Source: Rhizobium sp. ARZ01
GTDB lineage: Bacteria > Pseudomonadota > Alphaproteobacteria > Rhizobiales > Rhizobiaceae
NCBI RefSeq assembly: GCF_014851675.1
Contig: NZ_JACVAE010000004.1
Span: 372,001 to 436,000, forward strand
DNA length: 64,000 nt
Direction: 5' to 3'
Within the stretch, counting starts at the first letter, position 1. Each line of letters begins with the position of its first letter. The notes beneath the pieces were generated by a model. That model had not been told where the DNA came from and made no database searches. It saw nothing but the letters and a program-made list of their open reading frames with translations. The position numbers were made by a program, and so were the translations under genes. Below, piece by piece: positions 57,054-64,000 of this stretch.

Positions 57054-58481
57054 CTAGTTGCCAAAGCCGACGATGCCCTTTGTCTCCAGGAACTCCTCGA
57101 TTCCGAAGGCTCCATACTCACGGCCGTTGCCTGACTGCTTGTAGCCACCAAACGGAGCATGGAGGTCCCAGTCGGGGTAATTGATGTTGATCGTGCCGGC
57201 ACGCAATTGCCGGGCCACGCGGCGCGCCTGCTCGATATCTCCTGATTGCACGTAGGCGGCGAGGCCGTAGGGCGTGTCGTTGGCGATGCGGATCGCCTCC
57301 GCTTCGTCGGCATATGGGATGATAACGAGAACCGGGCCGAATATTTCTTCCCTGGAAACGGTCATGTCCGGTTTCACGCCGCCGAAAACCGTTGGCCTGA
57401 CATAGTACCCGCGATTTAGGCCGGCAGGCCGACCCAGACCGCCTGCTACGAGCACCGCGCCTTCTGAGCAGCCAGCCTCGATCAACCGCTGGATCTTGTC
57501 ATATTGCGCCCGGCTCACGACCGGACCGAGCACCGTGCCCGCTTCCTTCGGATCGCCGACAGTGCTTTCTTCTGCAACGGCCTTCGCGATCTCCAGAGCT
57601 TCCTCGTGGCGATCAAGCGGGACGAGCATGCGCGTGGGTGCATCGCAGGACTGGCCGGTGTTGGCAAAGCAGGAGGTGACGCCTACCCGGACGGCGTTTT
57701 CTAGGTCGGCATCCGGCAGGATAATGTTGGCTGATTTGCCGCCGAGCTCCTGCGATACGCGCTTTACGGTGTCTGCTGCCAGCTTGGCCACTTGCACGCC
57801 CGCACGCGTCGAGCCCGTGAAGGAGACCATGTCGATATCCGGATGGGAGGCAATGGCTTGTCCGACTTCCGGGCCGGTTCCGTTCACAAGGTTGAATGCG
57901 CCTTGTGGGACGCCGGCGGCATGCATCACTTCGGCAAAGATGATACCTGTCAGAGGTGCGATCTCGCTCGGCTTTAGAACCACTGTGCAGCCTGCGGCGA
58001 TGGCCGGCGCCACCTTGCAGACGATCTGGTTCAACGGCCAATTCCATGGCGTGATCATGCCGACAACGCCGATCGGCTCCCGCACAACACGGGTGGTACC
58101 GCGCTGACGCTCGAACTCGAACGCCTCCATTGCCTCGATGGCCGCCTCAAGGTGAGCCTGCCCCGTGAACGCTTGCGCCTCGCGGGCAAAATCGATCGGA
58201 GCCCCCATTTCGCGGCTGACCGCCTGAGCGATGTCCTCGTAACGCGCATTGTAGGCTGCGAGTATGCGACGCAGGAGTTCGAGGCGCTCCTCCTTGCTGG
58301 TGCGAGAAAATCCGTCGAAAGCGCGGCGAGCGGCCTTCACGGCACGATCTACATCCGCCGAAGTGCCAACCGCAATTTGCGTGAATGCCTCTTCCGTGGA
58401 GGGATCTATGACCTCCAGCGTGCTGCCCCCCAAGGGGTCGACCCACGCACCATCAATGTAGAACTGGAGTTCATGCCGCAT
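57054..58481 (-). CDS. NAD(P)-dependent aldehyde dehydrogenase
   Basis: 475 residues, standard length. TPWNWPLNQIVCKVAPAIAAG, FTGSTRAGVQVAKLAAD (cofactor loop), the general-base Glu in VSQELGGKSANIIL near residue 247, and the nucleophile Cys in NTGQSCDAPTRM near residue 281 are intact. TININYPDWDLHAPFGGYKQSGNGREYG near the C-terminus is the usual closing block. Start: ATG 58481, preceded by GAGGAGAG. It lies between the GntR gene and the decarboxylase and would oxidise the aldehyde product of the latter. Confidence 0.94.
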   Translation of the reverse strand: MRHELQFYIDGAWVDPLGGSTLEVIDPSTEEAFTQIAVGTSADVDRAVKAARRAFDGFSRTSKEERLELLRRILAAYNARYEDIAQAVSREMGAPIDFAREAQAFTGQAHLEAAIEAMEAFEFERQRGTTRVVREPIGVVGMITPWNWPLNQIVCKVAPAIAAGCTVVLKPSEIAPLTGIIFAEVMHAAGVPQGAFNLVNGTGPEVGQAIASHPDIDMVSFTGSTRAGVQVAKLAADTVKRVSQELGGKSANIILPDADLENAVRVGVTSCFANTGQSCDAPTRMLVPLDRHEEALEIAKAVAEESTVGDPKEAGTVLGPVVSRAQYDKIQRLIEAGCSEGAVLVAGGLGRPAGLNRGYYVRPTVFGGVKPDMTVSREEIFGPVLVIIPYADEAEAIRIANDTPYGLAAYVQSGDIEQARRVARQLRAGTININYPDWDLHAPFGGYKQSGNGREYGAFGIEEFLETKGIVGFGN

Positions 58482-58521
58482 TTGTCTCTCCTCTATGCGA
58501 ACTCAATCCGCTGCCGCCTTC

Positions 58522-59190
58522 TCAAGCGGAGCTTCGATCCCATCCCCCGTGGGCGCGCTTATAGGCCTCGAAGGCTGGGTGAATGTGGTCGACGCACAGC
58601 CGCGTCAGGGCGGCCCGATCGGCATTGATGAGTGCGTCGATCATCTCGCGATGTTCCAGGCGGGATTGCTGAAGCATCACCGGATTGCCGATGGCGTAAC
58701 TGTGGATAGCCGTTGTGCGTGCCCAGTACGTTGCAATCGCTTCTGCCAGGAAGCGGTTGTTGCACGCAGCGAACACGGTGTCGTGGAATGCGTTGTTGAG
58801 CACCGCGGTCTGTTTCAGATCCATCTTATCGACACAGGCGGAATACTCGGCGTGAATGCGCTCAAGCTCTTCGATAAGCTCGAGGGGTGCGGGGAGGGGA
58901 ATGCGGCGCGCCGCCTCGGCCTGGAGGATCTCGCGCACCTCACACAGCTCTTCCACTTCCTCCACCGAGAAGTCGCGCACCACGACCCCGCGATTGGGGC
59001 GGCGTGTAACAAGCCCGATCTGTTCTAGTGTCACCATGGCGGCACGGATGACGTGCCGACTTACATTGTACTGTTCGCTGAGATCCTGTTCGACAAGACG
59101 TTCGCGCGGCCGCAGCCGCCCGAAGATAATCGCCTCGCGAATTGTATCAACCAAGTCGACCTCGGATTTATGGAGAGCCTGCTCGTTCAT
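58522..59190 (-). CDS. GntR-family regulator with FCD ligand-binding domain
   Basis: 222 residues. A winged helix-turn-helix (about residues 10-75: IREAIIFGRLRPRERLVEQDLSEQYNVSRHVIRAAMVTLEQIG) is followed by an all-helical FCD domain with the metal/ligand-binding histidines expected in NAFHDTVFAACNNRFL and the LEHREMIDALINADRAALTRLCVDHI region. It is the second gene of the minus-strand operon. Tandem palindromic sites in the divergent promoter at 60398-60420 fit FadR-subfamily operators. It probably represses both arms of the locus until the substrate or an intermediate binds. Confidence 0.93.
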   Translation of the reverse strand: MNEQALHKSEVDLVDTIREAIIFGRLRPRERLVEQDLSEQYNVSRHVIRAAMVTLEQIGLVTRRPNRGVVVRDFSVEEVEELCEVREILQAEAARRIPLPAPLELIEELERIHAEYSACVDKMDLKQTAVLNNAFHDTVFAACNNRFLAEAIATYWARTTAIHSYAIGNPVMLQQSRLEHREMIDALINADRAALTRLCVDHIHPAFEAYKRAHGGWDRSSA

Positions 59191-59234
59191 GAATGTCTCC
59201 CTATTTGTGTTGTCGCTCGACTAGCGTCTGCCAC

Positions 59235-60353
59235 CTAAGCGATAGCTTGGACATAGTCGGCAATCGCTAATGATGCAGTAAGTCCAGGTGACTCGATACC
59301 AAAAAGGTTGATCAGACCCGCCGCGCCAAACTGCCTGCCATCCTGAATTACGAAGTCTGCAGCAGGTGTCCCCGTCCCATGCAGCTTGGGCCTTATCCCG
59401 CTGTAGTCCGGAGCAAGGGCGCCATCCGGCAAGGCCGGCCAGTATCGCCGGATCGCGTCTTCGAACGACGGAAGGCGCTCTTCGCAAACCCGATAGTCGA
59501 TCTCATCGACCCATTGTACATCCGGACCGAACCGGGCACGCCCAGCAAGGTCCAGCGTCAGGTGGATCCCCATGCCACCGTCTGACGGCATCGGGTAAAT
59601 GAGATGCTTGAAAGGGGACCTGGGCATAAGCTTGAAATAGTTGCCCTTCGCAAGGAATTGGCGCGGAATTGCTTCGGAGGGGAACCCCTCAATCAAGGAG
59701 GCAAGCCGTTGGGCTGACAATCCTGCGCAATTGACGACCGTTTTACAGGAGAGGGCGGATTTCCCGTCCTGATCGACAAGAAGCGAAACGCCGCGCTCCG
59801 TGATCTTTCCGGCGATCACGTTCGCGCCCAGAATGGCAGCGCCGCCGCTGTTTTCGAGATCGCCCAGGTAGTTGAGCATCAGCTCGTGCACATCAACGAT
59901 ACCGGTGGACGGCGAAAGCAAGGCTGCAGAGCAATTGAGCGCAGGCTCCCGTAAGAGGGCCTCTGTCTGGTCCAGTAGAACAAGATCGTCGACGCCGTTT
60001 GCCGCCGCATTCTGCATCAGTTGGTGCAGCCTCGAGACTTCCTTGTCCGACCCGGCGACAATCAGCTTGCCGACCTGCGAATGGTGTATCTGCCGCTCCC
60101 GGCAATAGGCGTACAGCGCGGTCTTGCCTTCGACACACAACCGCGCCTTCAACGATCCCGGCACATAGTAGAGGCCCGCGTGGATGACTTCCGAGTTTCG
60201 CGAGCTGGTGCCGGAGCCGATCATCCGCTCTGCTTCCAGTAGGATTACCTCGCGCCCGGCAAGCGACAAAGCGCGCGCGACCGCCAACCCAACGACGCCG
60301 GCCCCGACGACGACCGCGTCGACATTTTCATGAGTGCTCGGTTCCCAAGTCAT
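59235..60353 (-). CDS. FAD-dependent oxidoreductase (DAO family, L-2-hydroxyglutarate oxidase-like)
   Basis: 372 residues from ATG 60353 (AGGA upstream); ATG 60362 is three codons earlier. Dinucleotide-binding GAGVVGLAVARALSLAGREVILLEAE at about residues 15-40, and GSGTSSRNSEVIHAGLYY (about 45-62), which in LhgO-type oxidases carries the FAD-linked His (IHAGLYY). NCAGLSAQRLA lies near the middle, and the end QDGRQFGAAGLINLFGIESPGLTASLAIADYV is typical of the DAO family. It would oxidise a 2-hydroxy or 2-amino acid to a 2-oxo acid, the substrate for the decarboxylase two genes downstream. It is first in the minus-strand operon. Confidence 0.86.
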   Translation of the reverse strand: MTWEPSTHENVDAVVVGAGVVGLAVARALSLAGREVILLEAERMIGSGTSSRNSEVIHAGLYYVPGSLKARLCVEGKTALYAYCRERQIHHSQVGKLIVAGSDKEVSRLHQLMQNAAANGVDDLVLLDQTEALLREPALNCSAALLSPSTGIVDVHELMLNYLGDLENSGGAAILGANVIAGKITERGVSLLVDQDGKSALSCKTVVNCAGLSAQRLASLIEGFPSEAIPRQFLAKGNYFKLMPRSPFKHLIYPMPSDGGMGIHLTLDLAGRARFGPDVQWVDEIDYRVCEERLPSFEDAIRRYWPALPDGALAPDYSGIRPKLHGTGTPAADFVIQDGRQFGAAGLINLFGIESPGLTASLAIADYVQAIA

Positions 60354-60397
60354 GCTTTTCATCCTGCTAACTTGCCTCCCTGTACACATAAAATGAA

Positions 60398-60420
60398 TTG
60401 TCGACAAGTTGGTTGACAAC
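60398..60420. promoter_or_regulatory. Tandem GntR/FCD-type operators in the divergent promoter
   Basis: TTGTCGACAA (60398-60407) is a perfect 10 bp palindrome. It is followed at once by TTGGTTGACAAC (60409-60420), a related half-matching copy. Such TTGT-N2-ACAA cores are typical for FadR-subfamily GntR proteins. Both lie in the 128 bp gap between the divergent operons, and the only regulator gene in the locus is a GntR/FCD protein at 58522-59190. Confidence 0.7.
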
Positions 60421-60481
60421 ATTGGCGAACATTTTGTAGTCGATATGCCAAGACATTCGGAAGGACCGGAGGACAAGCCGC

Positions 60482-62440
60482 ATGGATCTGAAAAACTGCA
60501 ACGCGCTGCTATCGCCGCTGAACATTCGCGGTGCGCGGCTCAAGAACCGGATCATGTCCACCGGTCACGATACGACGCTCCCCACGGCAGCCTTGGTCAA
60601 CGACGCGCTGATCGCTTATCAGGAAGCCCGCGCTCGCGGTGGTGCCGGCCTGATCGTCGTTCAAGTCGCCGGCGTTCACGAGACGGCCCGTTACACCAAT
60701 CACATCCTGATGGCCTCAAGCGACGACTGCATTCCAGGCTATCGCCGCCTGGCGGAAACGGTTCACCGCTACGGCACCACGATATTCGGCCAGATTTTCC
60801 ATCCTGGACGGGAAATCACCGAGGCCCAGGGAGGCATGCTGGCAGTTGCGTACGCGCCATCGGAAGTGCCGAATGAGCGCTATCATGTCATGCCGCGGCC
60901 GATGACCGAGGCGCTTATTCGGGAGATCGTGTCCTCTTTTGGTGATGCGGCTGGTCGTCTGTATGAGGCCGGCCTTGACGGAGTCGAGCTCGTTGCAAGC
61001 CACGGCTACCTTCCGGCGCAGTTCATCAGTCCCCGGGTCAATCTGCGGACCGACATGTATGGCGGCAGCCTAGAAAACCGTCTTCGTTTCATCCGCGAAG
61101 TGCTGGCCGACGTCCGTGCAAAGACGAGCAAGGACTTCGTCGTTGGTTTGAGAATCTCCGGTGGCGAACACGATCAGCAAGGCTTGACCGGTGATGAGGC
61201 ACTTGAGGCGATCTGTTCGCTGGAAAAGGACATCGACTATGTCCATGTGGTGGCCGGCAGCTCGGCCTCCAGCGGTGGCGCTGTACACATCGTGCCGCCG
61301 ATGTCGATCTCAAACGGCTATATGGCGCCCTTCTCCGCCTCGGTTAAGGCCCGTGTCTCCATCCCGGTGTTCGTGACTGGTCGTATCAACCAGCCGCAGG
61401 ATGCCGACGCCATCATCGCGTCCAACCAGGCCGACGTGTGCGGCATGACGCGTGCATTGATCTGCGATCCGGAAATGCCGAACAAGGCGATCGAGGGACG
61501 GCTCGACGACGTTCGTGCTTGTATTGCGTGCAACCAGGCCTGCATCGGGCACTTCCACAAAGGGGCACCGATCTCCTGTATTCAGCACCCGGTGACCGGC
61601 CGCGAAATGGTATACGGAAGCATGCCGTCCGCGCAGCAGAAGAAGAAGGTCATGGTCGTCGGTGGCGGTCCGGCTGGCATGAAGGCAGCAGTGGTGGCGG
61701 CGCAGCGCGGCCATGACGTCACGCTCTTCGAAGCGAGCGGTCGCCTTGGCGGGCAGGCTTTGCTTGCGCAGTTGCTTCCCGATCGCATGGAATTCGGCGG
61801 TCTTGTCACCAATCTGGAGCGGGAGCTGGCAAATTCCGGAGTGGCAATCCGGCGCAACACGCCCGTCGATCGCTCCGTGATCGAAGAACATGCTCCTGAC
61901 TCGATCATCGTTGCGACTGGTGCCCGCCCTTACAGGCCTCCGCTGGAGGGGGACGGCACTCTCGACGTCGTAGACGCATGGGACGTGCTGACTGGCAAAG
62001 CCAAAGTCGGCGGATCGATTGTGGTGGCCGACTGGCGCTGCGACTGGATCGGCATCGGCATGGCCGTGCACTTCGCGCGCAACGGAAATCTTGTCCACCT
62101 CGCAGTCAATGGCACGATGCCGGGCGAGTCGATCCCGCTCTACATCCGCGATCAGTCAAACGCGGAGTTGCGGAGGTTGGGTGTGAAGGTGATCCCGTAT
62201 GCGAGGCTGTATGGATATGACGATACGACGGTCTATCTGCAGGACACCATCAACAGCGATCCTATCCTTCTCGAAGACGTCAACGCGCTCGTTCTGTGTA
62301 CGGGACACCGAGCAGTAAACGAACTGGCCAACTCACTTGAGGACTTTTCCGGTGACGTTCACGTCATCGGCGACTGTCTGGCGCCACGGACCGCCGAGGA
62401 AGCGATTTATGACGGCTTGCGCGTAGCCGCGCTCATCTAA
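60482..62440 (+). CDS. Trimethylamine-dehydrogenase-like flavin/Fe-S oxidoreductase (OYE + NAD(P)-binding)
   Basis: 652 residues in three modules. An FMN-binding OYE barrel (about residues 1-335) starts with NCNALLSPLNIRGARLKNRI and carries GLDGVELVASHGYLPAQFISPRVN plus DMYGGSLENRLRFIREV. A 4Fe-4S cluster site follows (ACIACNQACIGH, with a fourth Cys in ISCIQHP). Next come FAD/ADP-binding Rossmann domains, with VMVVGGGPAGMKAAVVAA near residue 390. This is the architecture of trimethylamine, dimethylamine and histamine dehydrogenases, N-methylproline demethylases and 2,4-dienoyl-CoA reductases. An amine or N-methyl amino acid demethylation role fits the locus. Start: ATG 60482, preceded by GGAGGA at nine bases. 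It is first in the plus-strand operon. Confidence 0.88.
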   Translation: MDLKNCNALLSPLNIRGARLKNRIMSTGHDTTLPTAALVNDALIAYQEARARGGAGLIVVQVAGVHETARYTNHILMASSDDCIPGYRRLAETVHRYGTTIFGQIFHPGREITEAQGGMLAVAYAPSEVPNERYHVMPRPMTEALIREIVSSFGDAAGRLYEAGLDGVELVASHGYLPAQFISPRVNLRTDMYGGSLENRLRFIREVLADVRAKTSKDFVVGLRISGGEHDQQGLTGDEALEAICSLEKDIDYVHVVAGSSASSGGAVHIVPPMSISNGYMAPFSASVKARVSIPVFVTGRINQPQDADAIIASNQADVCGMTRALICDPEMPNKAIEGRLDDVRACIACNQACIGHFHKGAPISCIQHPVTGREMVYGSMPSAQQKKKVMVVGGGPAGMKAAVVAAQRGHDVTLFEASGRLGGQALLAQLLPDRMEFGGLVTNLERELANSGVAIRRNTPVDRSVIEEHAPDSIIVATGARPYRPPLEGDGTLDVVDAWDVLTGKAKVGGSIVVADWRCDWIGIGMAVHFARNGNLVHLAVNGTMPGESIPLYIRDQSNAELRRLGVKVIPYARLYGYDDTTVYLQDTINSDPILLEDVNALVLCTGHRAVNELANSLEDFSGDVHVIGDCLAPRTAEEAIYDGLRVAALI

Positions 62441-62510
62441 CAGCGGGTGGCGGCGGTGCTGCCGCTGCTACCCCGGAAAATACTGTTCAATCAACGTGGC
62501 TAGGTCAGAG

Positions 62511-63659
62511 ATGCGAGATGTTTCCAAAGCCGAGAACGCTATCGGCGCTGCAGCCAACCATGGCGACAGCCTAAACGGCGAAGCGAAGGTGCTGCTCAGC
62601 GTACGCAATATCATAAAGCGTTACGGGTCCGTGGTTGCCGTCGACAACATCTGTCTGGATATTCGCGAGGGCGAGTTCCTGACGCTGTTGGGTCCCTCCG
62701 GCTCGGGGAAGACGACTCTGCTCATGATGATCGCAGGGTTTGTCGCTCCCAGCGCAGGCGAGATGCTTCTTGGAGGTGCCGACGTCGCTCCGCTGCCGCC
62801 GGAGAAGCGCAACTTCGGGATGGTTTTCCAAGGCTATGCCTTGTTCCCCCACCTTTCGGTATTCGACAACGTCGCGTTCCCGCTGCGCGTGCGCGGCGTA
62901 GAGAAGGTTGCTATTCGGGAAAAAGTGCTGTCAGCACTCAAGCTCGTGCATATGGATGCCTATGCCGAACGCATGCCGAAGGCGCTCTCGGGCGGGCAGC
63001 AACAACGCGTCGCCCTTGCGCGCGCGATGGTCTTCCATCCTGAAGTTCTGCTTCTCGATGAGCCACTGGGCGCATTGGACCGGCAGTTGCGAGCGAGCCT
63101 TCAGGACGAACTCAAAGCCTTGCATCGCCGGCTCGGTACGACGTTCGTCTGTGTAACGCACGACCAGGAAGAAGCGATGTCGATGTCGGACCGGGTCGTG
63201 GTGATGCGCGATGGCCGGATTATCCAGGTCGGTGAGCCCGCGGCTATCTACCAGCGCCCGCGTTCGCGCTTCGTTGCCAACTTTCTCGGTGAGAGCAACC
63301 TGCTGGATGCGACCGCAGTGGAAAAGGATGGGCAGTCGAGCGTGATTGAGATCGCCGGGCGCCGGCTGATAGTCGACGGCGCGGTGAGCGATCCTGGGAA
63401 GGCGTCCCTGAGCGTTCGACCGGAGCAGATCTCCATCGAACACCAGGCGCCGGCATCCGCAGATGGCGAGCTCGTAATACAGGGCAACGTTGCCGACGTG
63501 ACCTTTGTGGGTGCCGACTACCGTGTGCAACTCAATACGGAAGCCGGACCTGTTATCGCGCGCTGCCGCACTTCAGAGCAAATCAGAGTACCAGGCCAGG
63601 GAGATCAAGTCTGGGCTCGATGCCACACCTCAGCCGTATGGCGAGTGGTGAACGACTGA
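62511..63659 (+). CDS. ABC transporter ATPase, PotA/spermidine-opine type
   Basis: 382 residues from ATG 62511 (a GTG at 62496 is upstream). Walker A LGPSGSGKTTLLMMIAG near residues 60-75, Q-loop MVFQGYALFPHLSVFDN, signature ALSGGQQQRVALARAM near 160, Walker B VLLLDEPLGALD, and H-loop VTHDQEEAMSM. The C-terminal third is a TOBE domain (SLSVRPEQISIEHQ). It matches ATPases of polyamine/opine/iron importers. It is 70 bp after the oxidoreductase, and the solute-binding protein gene follows after 23 bp. Permease genes presumably follow beyond the window. Confidence 0.93.
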   Translation: MRDVSKAENAIGAAANHGDSLNGEAKVLLSVRNIIKRYGSVVAVDNICLDIREGEFLTLLGPSGSGKTTLLMMIAGFVAPSAGEMLLGGADVAPLPPEKRNFGMVFQGYALFPHLSVFDNVAFPLRVRGVEKVAIREKVLSALKLVHMDAYAERMPKALSGGQQQRVALARAMVFHPEVLLLDEPLGALDRQLRASLQDELKALHRRLGTTFVCVTHDQEEAMSMSDRVVVMRDGRIIQVGEPAAIYQRPRSRFVANFLGESNLLDATAVEKDGQSSVIEIAGRRLIVDGAVSDPGKASLSVRPEQISIEHQAPASADGELVIQGNVADVTFVGADYRVQLNTEAGPVIARCRTSEQIRVPGQGDQVWARCHTSAVWRVVND

Positions 63660-63682
63660 CCTGTAAACGAGGAGGAACTGTA

Positions 63683-64000
63683 ATGCGCATGAAAACATTT
63701 CAGGCCGTAAGAGGCCGGCAGCTCGATATCGCTGGAAAGATGCTTCGCAATGAGCAAACCCGACGCGATTTTCTTCGCCTCTGTGCTGCAGCGGGCGTAG
63801 CGCCCACCCTCTTGGGCCTAGGATCCGGAATTGCAAACGCTAAGGCCCAGGAGATCGTACTTTCCAACTGGGGCGGCGACGCCACAAAGGTACATGGAAA
63901 AGTCTTTGGCCCCTATGCGGAGAAGACGGGCATCTCGGTGCAGTTCGATTCCAGCCCGCTGGAAGGCCGCATCAAAGCGATGGTCGACGCCAAGAACGTC
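63683..64000 (+). CDS. Tat-exported extracellular solute-binding protein (PotD/F-like), truncated by window end
   Basis: The first 106 codons are visible; the rest is outside the window. A Tat signal with TRRDFLRLCAAAGVAPTLLG at about residues 26-45 and a cleavage region near IANAKAQ precede the mature start EIVLSNWGGDATKVHGKVFGPY, the usual opening of type I periplasmic spermidine/putrescine or amino-acid binding proteins. ATG 63683 has GGAGG at seven bases. Co-transcribed with the PotA-like ATPase. Use of the Tat path suggests folding or cofactor constraints before export, not unusual for this family in rhizobia. Confidence 0.9.
   Translation, partial: MRMKTFQAVRGRQLDIAGKMLRNEQTRRDFLRLCAAAGVAPTLLGLGSGIANAKAQEIVLSNWGGDATKVHGKVFGPYAEKTGISVQFDSSPLEGRIKAMVDAKNV

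Noticed and set aside
61310..62098. 262-codon frame antisense to the flavin oxidoreductase
   Set aside because: Shadow of a GC-rich gene with clear domains on the other strand.

Overview
The window looks like DNA from a Rhizobiaceae alphaproteobacterium, most like Sinorhizobium/Ensifer. The main reason is a nearly complete succinoglycan (exopolysaccharide I) gene cluster in the order known from Sinorhizobium meliloti (exoP-N-O-M-A-L-K-H, exoT, exoW-V, exoU-X, exoY-F-Q-Z). Codon use is GC-rich throughout, and ATGA start/stop overlaps within operons are common. Species, and whether this is chromosome or megaplasmid, cannot be decided from the sequence.

Layout. 1-1866: the start of an Rnk-like gene (minus) and gdhA (plus), with two perfect inverted repeats between them. 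2022-10096 (minus): a self-contained type I secretion locus with a Gly/Ala/Asn-rich giant low-complexity protein, a repeat protein, an ABC exporter with a disordered N-terminal extension of about 350 residues, and a membrane fusion protein. A strong stem-loop separates the first gene from the rest. 10739-11221: a small HEPN-like orphan. 11668-20551: the full nosRZDFYLX operon for nitrous oxide reduction, with a TTGA-N6-TCAA (FNR/FixK/NnrR-type) box upstream. 20676-40685: the exo cluster, lacking exoI and exoB. 40856-42924: a cytochrome P450 and a divergent MOSC protein.

43355-54029 is the least conventional part. A tight five-gene minus-strand operon encodes a HAD-UbiA fusion, a DprE1-like FAD oxidoreductase, a four-helix SMR/EamA transporter, an extended SDR and a class III aminotransferase. 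It ends in a clear terminator and faces a GT-C-like membrane glycosyltransferase. Three further glycosyltransferase-like genes follow. I read this as a candidate polyprenyl-phosphate-pentose (arabinose-type) donor, flipping and transfer pathway, possibly giving an aminated pentose. A vapBC pair sits at 54294-54934.

55373-64000 is a divergent catabolic locus. On the minus strand are an FAD-dependent oxidoreductase, a GntR/FCD regulator, an aldehyde dehydrogenase and a ThDP-dependent 2-oxo-acid decarboxylase, ending in a Rho-independent terminator. On the plus strand are a trimethylamine-dehydrogenase-like flavin/Fe-S oxidoreductase, a PotA-like ABC ATPase and a Tat-exported solute-binding protein cut by the window end. 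Palindromic GntR-type sites lie in the shared promoter region. The enzymes suggest uptake and stepwise oxidation of an N-substituted amino or hydroxy acid: 2-oxo acid, then aldehyde, then acid.
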